Notes: generated from the sequence alone by a model not told the origin. 64,000 bases of DNA from Paenibacillus kyungheensis (GCF_028606985.1 NZ_CP117416.1:1960001-2024000); one strand, 5' to 3'. Shown: positions 9,836-19,163, counted from the stretch's first letter. A program made the numbers and translations.

Positions 9836-10144
9836 ATGATAGAGAACACAATGTTCAATGCTGCATCCCCTTTGAAGATGACGACGGGAATGACGACACA
9901 AGCCAAAGCAACACCTGGTGAAGCAATGGAACAATTTGGTTCTTACTTAGAAGATGCTATGAATCAAGTTGGACAACAGGAGAAAACAGTTCACCAGATG
10001 AACGATAAGTTCTTGCTAGGACAAGTAGATGTGGATCAAGTAATGGTCGCCTCTGAGAAATCACTACTTAGTCTACAAATGGTTTCTCAAGTTCGTAACA
10101 AAGCGCTTGAAGCTTATCAGGAAATCATGCGTACTCAATTGTAA
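9836..10144 (+). CDS. fliE: Flagellar hook-basal body complex protein FliE
   Basis: Adaptor between the MS ring and rod. It is 102 aa, the usual size. The C-terminal half (VDQVMVASEKSLLSLQMVSQVRNKALEAYQEIMRTQL region) carries the family signature in which the last residues read EIMRTQ. The ribosome binding site is AAGGTGGGG. It lies in the standard flgB-flgC-fliE order, with fliF 45 bases downstream. Confidence 0.94.
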   Translation: MIENTMFNAASPLKMTTGMTTQAKATPGEAMEQFGSYLEDAMNQVGQQEKTVHQMNDKFLLGQVDVDQVMVASEKSLLSLQMVSQVRNKALEAYQEIMRTQL

Positions 10145-10189
10145 GTAGCTGTATATGTTCCATAGCATAGTTTCGAGTGGGGTGACATT

Positions 10190-11785
10190 GTGAATGAAAG
10201 AGTTGCCCAGTATAGAGATAAACTTGTCCAATACTGGAAGAATTTTAATAAAAACCAAAAAATATTACTGATCTCAACGCTGGCATTTATTATTATTGCT
10301 ATTGTTGTACTAACTATTCAATTTTCTAAAGTCCAATATGAAGTAGCATTCCAAAACTTAGATGCTACAGATTCCGCTGCGATTATGGAATACTTAGATG
10401 GACAAGGTATTCCTTACCAGTTAAGTAGTGATGGTACAAGCATTTCTGTAGCAAGTGAAAGTGCTGCTAGAGCCAAAGTCGCTGTAGGATCACAAGGATT
10501 AATGCAAAACGGAACGATCGGATTTAGCGAATTTAATGCAAGCTCTTCTGCTATTGGTATGACAGATAATGAATTTAACGTGAAATATAATAACGCTTTG
10601 AATGGTGAAGTATCGCAATTGCTCAAACAGATGAACGGAGTAAGCAATGCGAAAGTGTTGGTGAATTTACCAGAAGAAAGTCTTTTTGCTAGTACAGAAG
10701 ACGAAGATACAGGAACAGCATCAGTAGTTATGCAGTTCAAACCAGGATTTCGTGTAACGCAAGAAGCCGTTGATGGTTATTACAATTTAGTAAGTACTGC
10801 TGTTCCACATTTACCGATTGCGAATATTACAATCACGAATGGAACAGATGGTAGTGAACTGGTATCTACGGTTAAAGGTGGCGGGCCTTCTGGGTTGGCT
10901 GGAGCAGTACAAGAAAACATGGCTTTACAGAAAAAATATGAAGCAGATGTTGAAAATAATGTAAGACAGTTTTTGGGAAGATTGCTAGGACCTGAACGTG
11001 TAAATGTACTGGTTGCTTCGAACTTGAATTTTGATCAAAAAAATTCTAAAGAAGATCGTGTAGAGCCTGTAGATGTCGAGAATATGAAAGGTATCGAAAT
11101 CAGTGCACAGCAGATCCAAGAAAGTAGTACAGGTACTTCTACTCCAGATAGTGGTGTTGCTGGAACAGGAGGTACAGATACTCCAACGTATCCAGGTGGT
11201 TCATCATCAGGTAGTAACGAATCCGAAAAATCTCAAAGTACAATCAATTATGATGTAAATAAAATTCATAATGAAATTGTATCTAGTCCTTATTTTGTAA
11301 AAGATTTAACAATTAATGTAGCTATTGATCCAGTAGCAGGTCAAACGGTTACGCAACAATCTGATTTGAATAAACAAGTTCAAACCATGCTTGAAAGTAT
11401 TGTTAGAACTTCGTTATCAGAAAATGGTGTGACCTATGCAGAAAATGATCCTGCTTTAGCTTCTAAAGTAAATGTGTTCTCACAAGCATTCGCCACAGAT
11501 ACAACAGATCAAGGATTTTTTGCTAATAATATGACTTGGATTATTGCAGCAATCGCAGCACTTGTTATCGCGGCTGTTGTGTTTATAATCTTACGTCGTC
11601 GCAAACAGCAACAAACAGGAGACTATGAAGAAGATATGCTGTTACCAGTAGTAACTGAGCTTCCTTCGATTAGTTTGGATAACTTGACGAATGATAGTCA
11701 GGTACGTAAGCAACTTGAATCACTTGCCAAAAAGAAACCAGATGAATTTGTTAACTTATTACGTACATGGCTTGCTGATGAATAA
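10190..11785 (+). CDS. fliF: Flagellar MS-ring protein FliF
   Basis: Forms the membrane-embedded MS ring, the assembly base of the flagellum. It is 531 aa. A transmembrane helix lies at about residues 25-46 and a second at about 446-468, enclosing the large extracellular YscJ/FliF domains (QNLDATDSAAIMEYLDGQGIPY; LKQMNGVSNAKVLVNLPEESLF). A Gly/Ser/Thr-rich loop spans about residues 305-345. The short cytoplasmic tail after residue 470 binds FliG. Translation starts with GTG behind a GAGTGGGGTG site. Confidence 0.96.
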   Translation: MNERVAQYRDKLVQYWKNFNKNQKILLISTLAFIIIAIVVLTIQFSKVQYEVAFQNLDATDSAAIMEYLDGQGIPYQLSSDGTSISVASESAARAKVAVGSQGLMQNGTIGFSEFNASSSAIGMTDNEFNVKYNNALNGEVSQLLKQMNGVSNAKVLVNLPEESLFASTEDEDTGTASVVMQFKPGFRVTQEAVDGYYNLVSTAVPHLPIANITITNGTDGSELVSTVKGGGPSGLAGAVQENMALQKKYEADVENNVRQFLGRLLGPERVNVLVASNLNFDQKNSKEDRVEPVDVENMKGIEISAQQIQESSTGTSTPDSGVAGTGGTDTPTYPGGSSSGSNESEKSQSTINYDVNKIHNEIVSSPYFVKDLTINVAIDPVAGQTVTQQSDLNKQVQTMLESIVRTSLSENGVTYAENDPALASKVNVFSQAFATDTTDQGFFANNMTWIIAAIAALVIAAVVFIILRRRKQQQTGDYEEDMLLPVVTELPSISLDNLTNDSQVRKQLESLAKKKPDEFVNLLRTWLADE

Positions 11786-11796
11786 GAGGTGAATCG

Positions 11797-12813
11797 ATGG
11801 CAAAGGGAAGTACTCAGGCGCTTAACGGAAGACAAAAAGCAGCCATATTATTAATCTCACTCGGACCGGAAGTATCGGCTCAAATATTTAAACATCTACG
11901 TGATGAAGAAATAGAACAATTAACACTTGAAATTGCTAATGTACGTAAAGTAGAAAGTGCTGAGAAAGATTCAGTCGTTTCTGAATTTCATCAGATTTGC
12001 TTAGCTCAAGAATATATTTCTCAAGGCGGTATTAATTACGCTAAAGAAATTTTGGAAAAAGCATTAGGTGAAAACAAAGCTCTTGAAGTGATTAACAGAC
12101 TAACAGCTACATTACAAGTAAGACCGTTCGATTTTGCTCGTAAAGCTGATCCTAGTCAGATTTTGAATTTTATTCAAAATGAAAATCCACAAACCATTGC
12201 TTTGGTACTTTCTTATCTACAATTTGAACAAGCGGCTGCTATTCTTTCTTCGCTACCTCAGGAAAAACAAGCTGAAGTAGCGAGAAGAGTGGCGATGATG
12301 GATAGTACATCACCGGAAGTTATCTCGCAAATTGAACGTGTATTGGAGCAGAAATTATCAGCTACGGTTACACAGGATTATACAAATGCAGGTGGTATCG
12401 AATCGATTGTTCAAATCTTGAATGGTGTTGACCGAGGAACAGAAAGAACGATCCTTGATTCACTAGAAATTCAAGATCCTGAACTTGCTGAAGAAATCAA
12501 AAAACGGATGTTTGTTTTCGAAGATATTGTCAATATCGACGATCGTTCAATTCAACGGATTGTACGGGATGTCGAGAATGCCGATCTTCAATTGGCACTC
12601 AAAGTGGCAAGCGAAGATGTACGCGAATCGGTATTCAAAAATATGTCCAAACGTATGGCTGAAACATTCAAAGAAGAAATGGAATTTATGGGGCCTGTCC
12701 GCTTGAAAGATGTAGAAGAAGCACAGACTCGTATAGTTGGAATTATTAGAAGACTTGAAGAGTCAGGTGAAATTATCATAGCACGCGGTGGAGGAGATGA
12801 TATCATTGTCTAA
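11797..12813 (+). CDS. fliG: Flagellar motor switch protein FliG
   Basis: Rotor protein that couples torque from the stator to the C-ring. It is 338 aa with the three FliG domains. The middle-domain ENPQTIALVLSYL segment corresponds to the EHPQ motif (Asn replacing His), and the C-terminal torque domain contains the conserved charged helix (DDRSIQRIVRDVENADLQLA...) and GPVRLKDVEEAQTRIVGIIR. The RBS is AAGAGGTG, overlapping the end of fliF. Its last codons overlap fliH. Confidence 0.96.
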   Translation: MAKGSTQALNGRQKAAILLISLGPEVSAQIFKHLRDEEIEQLTLEIANVRKVESAEKDSVVSEFHQICLAQEYISQGGINYAKEILEKALGENKALEVINRLTATLQVRPFDFARKADPSQILNFIQNENPQTIALVLSYLQFEQAAAILSSLPQEKQAEVARRVAMMDSTSPEVISQIERVLEQKLSATVTQDYTNAGGIESIVQILNGVDRGTERTILDSLEIQDPELAEEIKKRMFVFEDIVNIDDRSIQRIVRDVENADLQLALKVASEDVRESVFKNMSKRMAETFKEEMEFMGPVRLKDVEEAQTRIVGIIRRLEESGEIIIARGGGDDIIV

Positions 12814-13663
12814 TTTGATCAAATCATCCCAATATATTCCGGTAGAAGTGCTTAAAAAGCTCGATTTCAGCCGTGATTATTACAAGCAATCTGATGGAGC
12901 TACTCAAGACACTTATACGGTTTCTCATCCACATGCTTATGATCAACCTCATGTGGATGAACATACCGTTCGTTTAAAAGAAGAAATGCTGACGGATGCC
13001 AAAGAATTTGCAGAACGTCAAGTACGTGAAGCAGCAGAAGAAGCAGAACGTATCCTCCAAAATGCTCAAGAAACGATAGCAGCTTGGTGGGAAGAACGTC
13101 GCCAGCAAGATGAACATTTGATTGAAGCGATCAAAGTACAAGCTTTTCAAGAAGGCTTTGAAGAAGGTCGAGAACGTGTAGAAGCAGAAATGCAAATTCA
13201 TATGAGTGAAGTTATGCAAGAAGCACAAACAGTTCTTGGTCAAGCTTATGAAGCAAAAGAACAAATTATTCAAGAAGCAGAACCTTTTTTAGTTAATCTA
13301 AGTTGCGGTATAGCTGAAAAAGTAATCAATAAAAAGCTTGAAGAACAACAAGATTATGTAATTGATCTCATCAAAAGAACACTAGCTCGTAAACGCGAAC
13401 AAGGTGTTATCACATTATGTATTAGTCCTAGTCAATTTGATTTTGTACATGCTGCTAGAGAAGAGTTAACACTGTCAATCGATTCTCAAGCAGAACTTCA
13501 AATCTTACCGGATTCGACGGTAACCGATCGCGGATGTGTCATTCGGTCAGCATTTGGTAGTGTAGATGCTCGTATTGATACTCAACTAAGCGAAATTAAA
13601 AAAGAATTGGTTCGCTTAGCGCTTCATGACGAAGAGCGGGGGAATAGTAATGCAGGATCTTAA
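12806..13663 (+). CDS. fliH: Flagellar assembly protein FliH
   Basis: Negative regulator and peripheral stalk of the FliI export ATPase. I place the start at TTG 12806 (MSNLIKSSQYIPVEVL, 285 aa) because the strong GGAGGAG at 12790-12796 is nine bases upstream; the in-frame ATG at 12797 has no spacing to that site and GTG 12788 has no site. It then overlaps the fliG end by eight bases. The middle (about residues 55-165) is a long Glu/Ala/Gln-rich helix, followed by the FliH/V-ATPase E-like C-terminal domain (NLSCGIAEKVINKKLEEQ; DRGCVIRSAFGSVDARIDTQL). The product overlaps fliI by 14 bases. Confidence 0.9.
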   Translation: MSNLIKSSQYIPVEVLKKLDFSRDYYKQSDGATQDTYTVSHPHAYDQPHVDEHTVRLKEEMLTDAKEFAERQVREAAEEAERILQNAQETIAAWWEERRQQDEHLIEAIKVQAFQEGFEEGRERVEAEMQIHMSEVMQEAQTVLGQAYEAKEQIIQEAEPFLVNLSCGIAEKVINKKLEEQQDYVIDLIKRTLARKREQGVITLCISPSQFDFVHAAREELTLSIDSQAELQILPDSTVTDRGCVIRSAFGSVDARIDTQLSEIKKELVRLALHDEERGNSNAGS

Positions 13664-14969
13664 TTCTTCAAGGTATTTAGAATATCTCAAACAACTTGAT
13701 CCAGTTCGTATTAATGGCAAGGTCACTCAAGTAATTGGATTAATGGTTGAGTCTGAAGGGCCGGACGCAAGTATTGGTGATGTGTGTTACATCTATCCAA
13801 CCAAAGGTATTGCTCCTTTAAGAGCAGAAGTTGTTGGCTTTCGAGATAATAAAGTGCTATTGATGCCACTCGGTGAATTACAATCGATTGGCCCTGGATG
13901 CGATGTTGTAGGTACAGGTAAACCACTTACTGTTCAAGTAGGTTCAGAACTACTAGGTAAAGTGCTAGATGGATTGGGTCAACCTTTAGATGGTTCATTG
14001 ATTCCAGCTAGAATGACTCATTATTCTACATTCAATACACCACCTAATCCACTTTCAAGACCAAGGGTTCAAGATCCTATCAGTATAGGAGTAAGAGCAA
14101 TAGACGGTCTGCTTACAATAGGCAAAGGTCAACGTGTAGGTATCTTCGCTGGTTCTGGTGTTGGTAAAAGTACGTTAATGGGAATGATTGCTCGTAATAC
14201 AGAAGCAGATGTGAATGTCATTGCACTTATTGGAGAACGTGGACGCGAAGTACGCGATTTTATCGAACGCGATCTTGGTCCAGAAGGTCTACAACGTTCT
14301 GTAGTTATCGTAGCTACATCTGATCAACCTGCACTCATTCGTATCAAAGGTGCTTTGATTGCTACAACGATAGCTGAATATTTCAGAGATCGTGGAATGA
14401 ATGTGATGTTCATGATGGACTCTGTCACTCGTTATGCTATGGCTCAACGTGAAGTAGGGTTAGCAGTTGGTGAACCACCAGCAATGAGAGGATATACTCC
14501 ATCTGTATTTGCAGGCTTACCTAAATTGCTAGAACGAGCAGGTACAGGGCCTACAGGCTCTATCACAGCTTTCTATACGGTGTTGGTAGATGGTGATGAT
14601 ATGAACGAACCGATCGCCGATGCAGTCAGAGGTATCTTAGACGGCCATATTGTACTAAACCGTTCTATTGCGAATAAAGGACAGTTCCCAGCTATTGATG
14701 TCTTGGCAAGTATTAGCCGGGTTATGAAAGACATTGTAGAAGAAGAACAGACAGATGCAGCAGATAACATGAAACGATTAATGTCTGTTTTTAAAGAATC
14801 CGAAGATTTGATTAATATTGGTGCTTATCAAAAAGGATCAAGTCCTGATATTGATGAAGCCATTGAACGTATACAGGATATATGGAGATTTACCAAACAA
14901 AAAGTACATGAAAAAACGACACTATCTGGAGCACAAGAACAGATGATTGCCGAATTTGCGAGGAGCTGA
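13650..14969 (+). CDS. fliI: Flagellum-specific ATPase FliI
   Basis: ATPase of the flagellar type III export apparatus, homologous to F1-ATPase beta. The product is 439 aa, as in B. subtilis. Walker A is GIFAGSGVGKSTLMGM near residue 165, ALIGERGREVRDFIE follows, Walker B is NVMFMMDSVTRYAMAQREVGLA, and the C-terminal part has AYQKGSSPDIDEAI. The start at ATG 13650 follows GAGCGGGGG; an in-frame start at 13626 would give a non-homologous extension. It overlaps fliH and is followed by fliJ after six bases. Confidence 0.96.
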   Translation: MQDLNSSRYLEYLKQLDPVRINGKVTQVIGLMVESEGPDASIGDVCYIYPTKGIAPLRAEVVGFRDNKVLLMPLGELQSIGPGCDVVGTGKPLTVQVGSELLGKVLDGLGQPLDGSLIPARMTHYSTFNTPPNPLSRPRVQDPISIGVRAIDGLLTIGKGQRVGIFAGSGVGKSTLMGMIARNTEADVNVIALIGERGREVRDFIERDLGPEGLQRSVVIVATSDQPALIRIKGALIATTIAEYFRDRGMNVMFMMDSVTRYAMAQREVGLAVGEPPAMRGYTPSVFAGLPKLLERAGTGPTGSITAFYTVLVDGDDMNEPIADAVRGILDGHIVLNRSIANKGQFPAIDVLASISRVMKDIVEEEQTDAADNMKRLMSVFKESEDLINIGAYQKGSSPDIDEAIERIQDIWRFTKQKVHEKTTLSGAQEQMIAEFARS

Positions 14970-14975
14970 TAAATT

Positions 14976-15419
14976 ATGAAATTCCAGTATACTTTTCAAA
15001 AAGTTGTTGATATTAAATCAAGTGCAAAAAACCAGGCAGAATGGCTCCTATCTTCAGCACTGGGAGAATTACAAGCACAGGAACAAACATTAGATCAACT
15101 GCTGGAAGATCAGGGTCGCACGTTGGAAATGATTAATCAGGCAATTGAAAATAGAGCACCTATTTCTGAATTGCAAGATTTACAGCGTTACGTCGTTTAT
15201 CTAGACCAATGCATATCGCGCAAAATTGTTGATATTCGTGAAGCTCAAGTAGAAGTAGAACACAAAAAACTTCATTTGACTGAAAAAATGGTAGATGAAA
15301 AAGTATGGCTACAAGCTAAAGACAAAGCAAAGACTAAATTCAATCATGAATATATGGTTCGTGAACAAAACGATCTTGATGAAATGGCTACAGTACGGTA
15401 TGTAATGAACTCCAAGTAA
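14976..15419 (+). CDS. fliJ: Flagellar export protein FliJ
   Basis: Small coiled-coil protein that sits in the centre of the FliI ring and links it to FlhA. It is 147 aa, nearly entirely helical, rich in Gln/Glu/Lys (QYTFQKVVDIKSSAKNQAEW at the start; LHLTEKMVDEKVWLQAKDKA later). FliJ proteins are weakly conserved in sequence; the assignment rests on the length, coiled-coil character, N-terminal FxF-type motif and position directly after fliI. Confidence 0.88.
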   Translation: MKFQYTFQKVVDIKSSAKNQAEWLLSSALGELQAQEQTLDQLLEDQGRTLEMINQAIENRAPISELQDLQRYVVYLDQCISRKIVDIREAQVEVEHKKLHLTEKMVDEKVWLQAKDKAKTKFNHEYMVREQNDLDEMATVRYVMNSK

Positions 15420-15488
15420 TATATACACCAAACTATACCTGAATGACGCTAATAAGAAATAAGCATGTTGTGATCAAGGAGGTTTACC

Positions 15489-16418
15489 GTGGCGAAGAAA
15501 AGTCCAGAAATGGAAGTAGAAAAGGAATCAGGCGGAATGGGAAGATTCCTTTTTATTGCGACTCCAATTCTGTTTACCCTTGTATTAGTTGGCGTAATTG
15601 TTATGTTATTTAACGTAGATTTACGTAATAGTATGTTTAGTACACTAGACAAAATTCCTATAGTGAAAAATTGGGTGCCTTCTGCCGATAAAGATAGTAG
15701 TGCTACTGCAAGTACTACTCAATCAGAAAGTGATAGTGCTACAGTAGATAAATTAAAAAAAGAACTTGCTGCTTCCAAAGCAACTCAAGAAGAACAAGCA
15801 AAAGAAATTGAGACTCTTAAAAAGAATGCTACAACAAATACGAACGGAACATCGACAACACCGGCAACGACTGGAACCACACCAGCAACTACAGGCACGA
15901 CAACGGGAACAACAGCTACAGGTACTACGAGTACAGGCACATCAACACTTAATGATTATCAAAAACAAGTTAAAAATGTTGCGAAAATATACTCTAATAT
16001 GAGTTCTTCCAAAGCAGCAGCAATTTTGCAAAATATGACTACACCTCAACAAGTAGAAATATTAAATGCAATGAATGCGACAGACCAAGCAGGAATTTTG
16101 CAAAAAATGGATGCCAAAGTTGCTTCAGTGACTTCGCTAGCTTTGCAAAATGCTACAACAACAGTAGCTCCTACACCAGCTTCATCTACTACGAGTTCTA
16201 AATTAGATGATCAAGCATTGGCTCAAACATTTACAAGTATGCCAGCAGCTAGTGCAGCAGATTTATTATTGCAAACAGCTAAAGGTAGCCAGGCGAAAGT
16301 ATTGAAAGTGTTAAACACAATGGATGACACTACAAGAGCAGGAATTCTTTCTGCGATGTCTACCAAAGATCCAGCAGCAACAGTGAAAATTATTAATCAG
16401 CTTATGGCAGGTAATTAA
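15489..16418 (+). CDS. ylxF: YlxF-like flagellar operon membrane protein (MgtE-N/MotE-like)
   Basis: Protein of 309 aa with one transmembrane helix at about residues 18-42, a short coiled coil (LKKELAASKATQEEQAKEIETL), a Thr/Gly-rich spacer at about residues 115-155 made of repeated TTGT/TPATTGT units, and a C-terminal helical domain with two copies of an MgtE-N-like repeat (SKAAAILQNMTTPQQVEILNAM; ASAADLLLQTAKGSQAKVLKVL). The layout matches YlxF of the Bacillus fla/che operon and MotE-type proteins; a periplasm-side chaperone or stator-linked role is inference. It starts at GTG after AAGGAGG. It lies between fliJ and fliK as in B. subtilis. Confidence 0.8.
   Translation: MAKKSPEMEVEKESGGMGRFLFIATPILFTLVLVGVIVMLFNVDLRNSMFSTLDKIPIVKNWVPSADKDSSATASTTQSESDSATVDKLKKELAASKATQEEQAKEIETLKKNATTNTNGTSTTPATTGTTPATTGTTTGTTATGTTSTGTSTLNDYQKQVKNVAKIYSNMSSSKAAAILQNMTTPQQVEILNAMNATDQAGILQKMDAKVASVTSLALQNATTTVAPTPASSTTSSKLDDQALAQTFTSMPAASAADLLLQTAKGSQAKVLKVLNTMDDTTRAGILSAMSTKDPAATVKIINQLMAGN
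15665..15691 (+). promoter_or_regulatory. Possible internal sigma-D promoter inside ylxF
   Basis: GAAA, exactly 15-nt spacer, GCCGATAA: ten of twelve positions match the Bacillus sigma-D consensus TAAA-N15-GCCGATAT. It lies inside coding sequence, where such matches can arise by chance. Internal promoters are known in the B. subtilis fla/che operon. Confidence 0.25.
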
Positions 16419-16423
16419 TAATG

Positions 16424-16488
16424 ATAAGAACAGTCGGAAGCATTTCCTATTGTATGGCTATAGGGCACAGTTGGGAAGTCTGTCTTAT
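16424..16488 (+). other. Intra-operon hairpin between ylxF and fliK
   Basis: ATAAGAaCAG (16424-16433) pairs with CTGTCTTAT (16480-16488) with one bulged A; an inner CCTAT/ATAGG helix is possible. There is no T-run. It fills most of the 100-base gap before the fliK ribosome binding site. Confidence 0.35.
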
Positions 16489-16518
16489 TAACCTTTTCCT
16501 TAAAGGAGGTGATAATAA

Positions 16519-17976
16519 ATGAGTATGATACTTCAAAACTTATTAGGCAATGCAGGCGCAACGACGGCAACCAAAGCATCAGGTACGAATGCAGCTTCGG
16601 CTCCAGGATTTAATCAAGCTCTTGTGCAAGTAATGGGGACAAACGGTACACCAGCTAATCCATTAGCTCAAACAGCTTCTGGAATTATGGGTACAGCTGC
16701 TTCTTTATTAGAAACACTACAGGCGATGATTTCTGGTGGTCAGCAATCTACTGATGTTACAGGTGAGGGTACAGATGGAGAACAAGTTGAAAAAGTAGGT
16801 AAACTTCTAGATGACTTGTTAGACAAACTGCAAGATATGGACCAAGCGATTACAACGGATCCTGCTCTTGTTCAATCATTACAAGGTTGGTTAACACAAG
16901 TTCAACAAGTTTTATCTGGTTCTTCAGAACAGACTTCTTCTACAGAAGGAACAGAAGCACAAAATGTAACAGATGCTAACGTTTTGAATACAGGTCAGGA
17001 AGCGATGAACAATCTAGCGAAAAACCCGGAAACACTTCGCTTTGCAGTTGCAGATGCTGTGACACAAATTGTAGATACTTTACAAGCTGTTAAAAATGGT
17101 ACACAAGCTGCTAATCCTGAACTTGAACAATTGCTAACAGGATTACAAACAATGTTGCAAAAAGCGAGTACTCAAACACCTGATGCAGTAACAACTTCTG
17201 TAAATAATCAAGGAGCTATTATCACAGCACCTAAAGATGAAGCCAAAGCTAATACAGCGGCACAGATCACAGTAGTGGATGAAACGAAAAAAGCTGCTGA
17301 ACAAGGTGCAGTACAAAGCATTGTTCAAAATGCTGCGAAAGATGCAAGTGGAGATCAAGCTGCAACATCTGATCAATCAGACGAGCAACCTGAACCAGTA
17401 GTGATGACTGTAGGACAATTTGCAATGCGTGCTGAAGCTGCTCCAACCGCTAAAGTTGTAGTGCCAACTACTACAGTGAACATTCAGAACTTTCCAGATG
17501 AAATGAGTAAATTTATCGTTAACAAATTAGACGTTCAACAAGTTAAAGGAATGTCTGAAGCGACTATCTCTTTAAACCCGGAAAACTTGGGTCAAGTAGA
17601 TGTCAAAATTACGATACAAAATGGTCAAGTGTTGGCTCAGTTTATTACTGAAAAGCATATGGCTAAAGATATGTTAGATCAGCAAATGTCTCAATTACGT
17701 TCAGCACTTCAATCTCAAGGGCTTCAAGTTGAAAAGCTAGAAGTTACACAAAGTTCTTCATTACAATCACAGATGTATAACGGCGGACAAGGATTTGGTT
17801 CTAGTGCAGGTCAACAACAATCCGGAAGACGTTCTAACGGAAGAGAAGAACAAAATGACGATGCAATCCTTGCTGTTGAGTTAAATGGTGAATTGAAAGA
17901 ATGGCGCGAAGAAACAAAAGCAGCTACAGCATCAAGCACTATGAATTACGGTAGTACGTATGTAGCGAAAGCATAA
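16519..17976 (+). CDS. fliK: Flagellar hook-length control protein FliK
   Basis: Molecular ruler that measures hook length and triggers the export-specificity switch in FlhB. The product is 485 aa. The first 330 residues are Gln/Thr/Ala-rich and poorly conserved, as is usual. The conserved C-terminal FliK domain (about residues 340-425) contains EATISLNPENLGQVDVKITI and LRSALQSQGLQVEKLEV. A strong AAAGGAGGTG site precedes the ATG. It is followed by flgD, the hook cap, as expected for hook assembly. Confidence 0.92.
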   Translation: MSMILQNLLGNAGATTATKASGTNAASAPGFNQALVQVMGTNGTPANPLAQTASGIMGTAASLLETLQAMISGGQQSTDVTGEGTDGEQVEKVGKLLDDLLDKLQDMDQAITTDPALVQSLQGWLTQVQQVLSGSSEQTSSTEGTEAQNVTDANVLNTGQEAMNNLAKNPETLRFAVADAVTQIVDTLQAVKNGTQAANPELEQLLTGLQTMLQKASTQTPDAVTTSVNNQGAIITAPKDEAKANTAAQITVVDETKKAAEQGAVQSIVQNAAKDASGDQAATSDQSDEQPEPVVMTVGQFAMRAEAAPTAKVVVPTTTVNIQNFPDEMSKFIVNKLDVQQVKGMSEATISLNPENLGQVDVKITIQNGQVLAQFITEKHMAKDMLDQQMSQLRSALQSQGLQVEKLEVTQSSSLQSQMYNGGQGFGSSAGQQQSGRRSNGREEQNDDAILAVELNGELKEWREETKAATASSTMNYGSTYVAKA

Positions 17977-17996
17977 ACGAACGGAGGTGAATATAA

Positions 17997-18728
17997 TTGG
18001 CAGATGCAATATCAACATCCAACATGTGGCCTAATTATTCAACAGGCAATGTACAAAAAGCAGCATCGACAAGTAAAAGTGAACTAGGTAAAGATCAATT
18101 TCTAACTATCTTAGTCGCTCAATTGAAAAACCAAGATCCAATGTCTCCTATGGAAAACACAGAATTTATCGGACAGATGGCTCAGTTCTCCTCACTAGAA
18201 CAATTGATTAATATCGGTAAAAAAATTGATTCTGTAGGTTCATCTGTAGATAATTCACTCGGAGCTTCTTCACAATTGATCGGTAAAAAAATCACGTGGC
18301 CTGAAGAAAAAACCGATAGTGCAACAGGTGAAAAAACAACAACGTATCAATCCGGAGTTGTAGGATCAATCGTTCTCAAAGCTGGCGTGCAATATGCGCA
18401 GGTAGGAGAAAATGCGGTTCCGCTTAGTATCATTGCTATGGTAGAAGCAGCAAATGCAACGACTACACCAACCAAAACAGATACAACAACGCCTACACCA
18501 GCGACAACAACACCATCAGGCGTAACTGAGACACCAACAGCACCTGTAGAAACAACAACACCAGCTACAACAACTGAACCAGCAGCAACAACGCCTACTA
18601 CAACTACCGAAGAAACAGCTACTCCATCTTCAGGAGAACAAGCAAGTACGCCTACAGAAGCAACACCGACAACACCAGAACCTGTAACGGATACAACAAC
18701 ACCGGCTAGTGAAGAAGGTTCATCATGA
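17997..18728 (+). CDS. flgD: Flagellar hook capping protein FlgD with a Thr/Pro-rich tail
   Basis: Scaffold cap for hook polymerisation. The N-terminal FlgD domain is clear (GKDQFLTILVAQLKNQDPMSP and EFIGQMAQFSSLEQLINI), followed by a reduced beta domain to about residue 150. The last 90 residues are almost entirely Thr/Pro/Glu/Ala, with repeated TTTP and TPT units; this tail is absent from E. coli FlgD and longer than I expect for Bacillus. It starts at TTG behind CGGAGGTG. The stop overlaps the next start in ATGA. Confidence 0.9.
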   Translation: MADAISTSNMWPNYSTGNVQKAASTSKSELGKDQFLTILVAQLKNQDPMSPMENTEFIGQMAQFSSLEQLINIGKKIDSVGSSVDNSLGASSQLIGKKITWPEEKTDSATGEKTTTYQSGVVGSIVLKAGVQYAQVGENAVPLSIIAMVEAANATTTPTKTDTTTPTPATTTPSGVTETPTAPVETTTPATTTEPAATTPTTTTEETATPSSGEQASTPTEATPTTPEPVTDTTTPASEEGSS

Positions 18729-19105
18729 GTGGTCCTATCCAAGTAGGTCAGTTATATCCGACTAATCTCAATTCAGGTCTACTGGGACGTACTAAAAATG
18801 TAAACAACGAAAATTCAACATCTGACTTTCAAAATATTTTAGATAACAAATTACTAAAGTTCAGCAATCATGCTTCTAAACGATTAGAGCAGCGAGGAAT
18901 AGAACTTAGTGCAGATCAGTTAAAAAGTGTAAATCAAGCAATAGATAAAGCCGCTGCCAAAGGTGCTAAAGAGTCACTGATACTCATGCAGAATAGCGTT
19001 GCTTTAATAGTGAATGTACCCAATCGGACCGTTGTTACCGCCATGGATGGCAAATCAATGAAAGACAACGTTTTTACTCAAATTGACAGTGCCGTAATTA
19101 TTTGA
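18725..19105 (+). CDS. Flagellar operon protein of the TIGR02530 type
   Basis: A 126-residue protein that resembles the small flagellar operon proteins placed between flgD and flgE in Clostridia and Paenibacillus. Typical features are LKFSNHASKRLEQRGIELS near residue 45, an Ala/Lys-rich helix, and a C-terminal beta section (LIVNVPNRTVVTAMDGKSMKDNVFTQIDSAVII region). Its exact role is not known; the context says hook assembly or regulation. It begins in the ATGA overlap with flgD, so the two are translationally coupled. No signal peptide or membrane helix is seen. Confidence 0.8.
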   Translation: MSGPIQVGQLYPTNLNSGLLGRTKNVNNENSTSDFQNILDNKLLKFSNHASKRLEQRGIELSADQLKSVNQAIDKAAAKGAKESLILMQNSVALIVNVPNRTVVTAMDGKSMKDNVFTQIDSAVII

Positions 19106-19108
19106 TTG

Positions 19109-19163
19109 CTGACTGGACCATCACTGGAAAGTCAGGAGACTGCCGACCGACTGAAGCAGTCTC
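19109..19163 (+). other. Tandem hairpins upstream of the hook gene
   Basis: CTGACT pairs with AGTCAG (about 19109-19135), then GAGACTGC (19136-19143) pairs perfectly with GCAGTCTC (19156-19163). No T-run follows, so they should not terminate transcription. They lie within the operon, 35 bases before flgE. Confidence 0.55.

Noticed and set aside
16424-16488. Cyclic di-GMP riboswitch before fliK
   Set aside because: The GGGCACAG piece recalls the GEMM core, but the conserved tetraloop-receptor and second stem are missing.
18347-18742. 131-residue antisense Val/Gly/Ser repeat protein over flgD
   Set aside because: Explained by the ACA/ACC repeats of the FlgD Thr/Pro tail read backwards.
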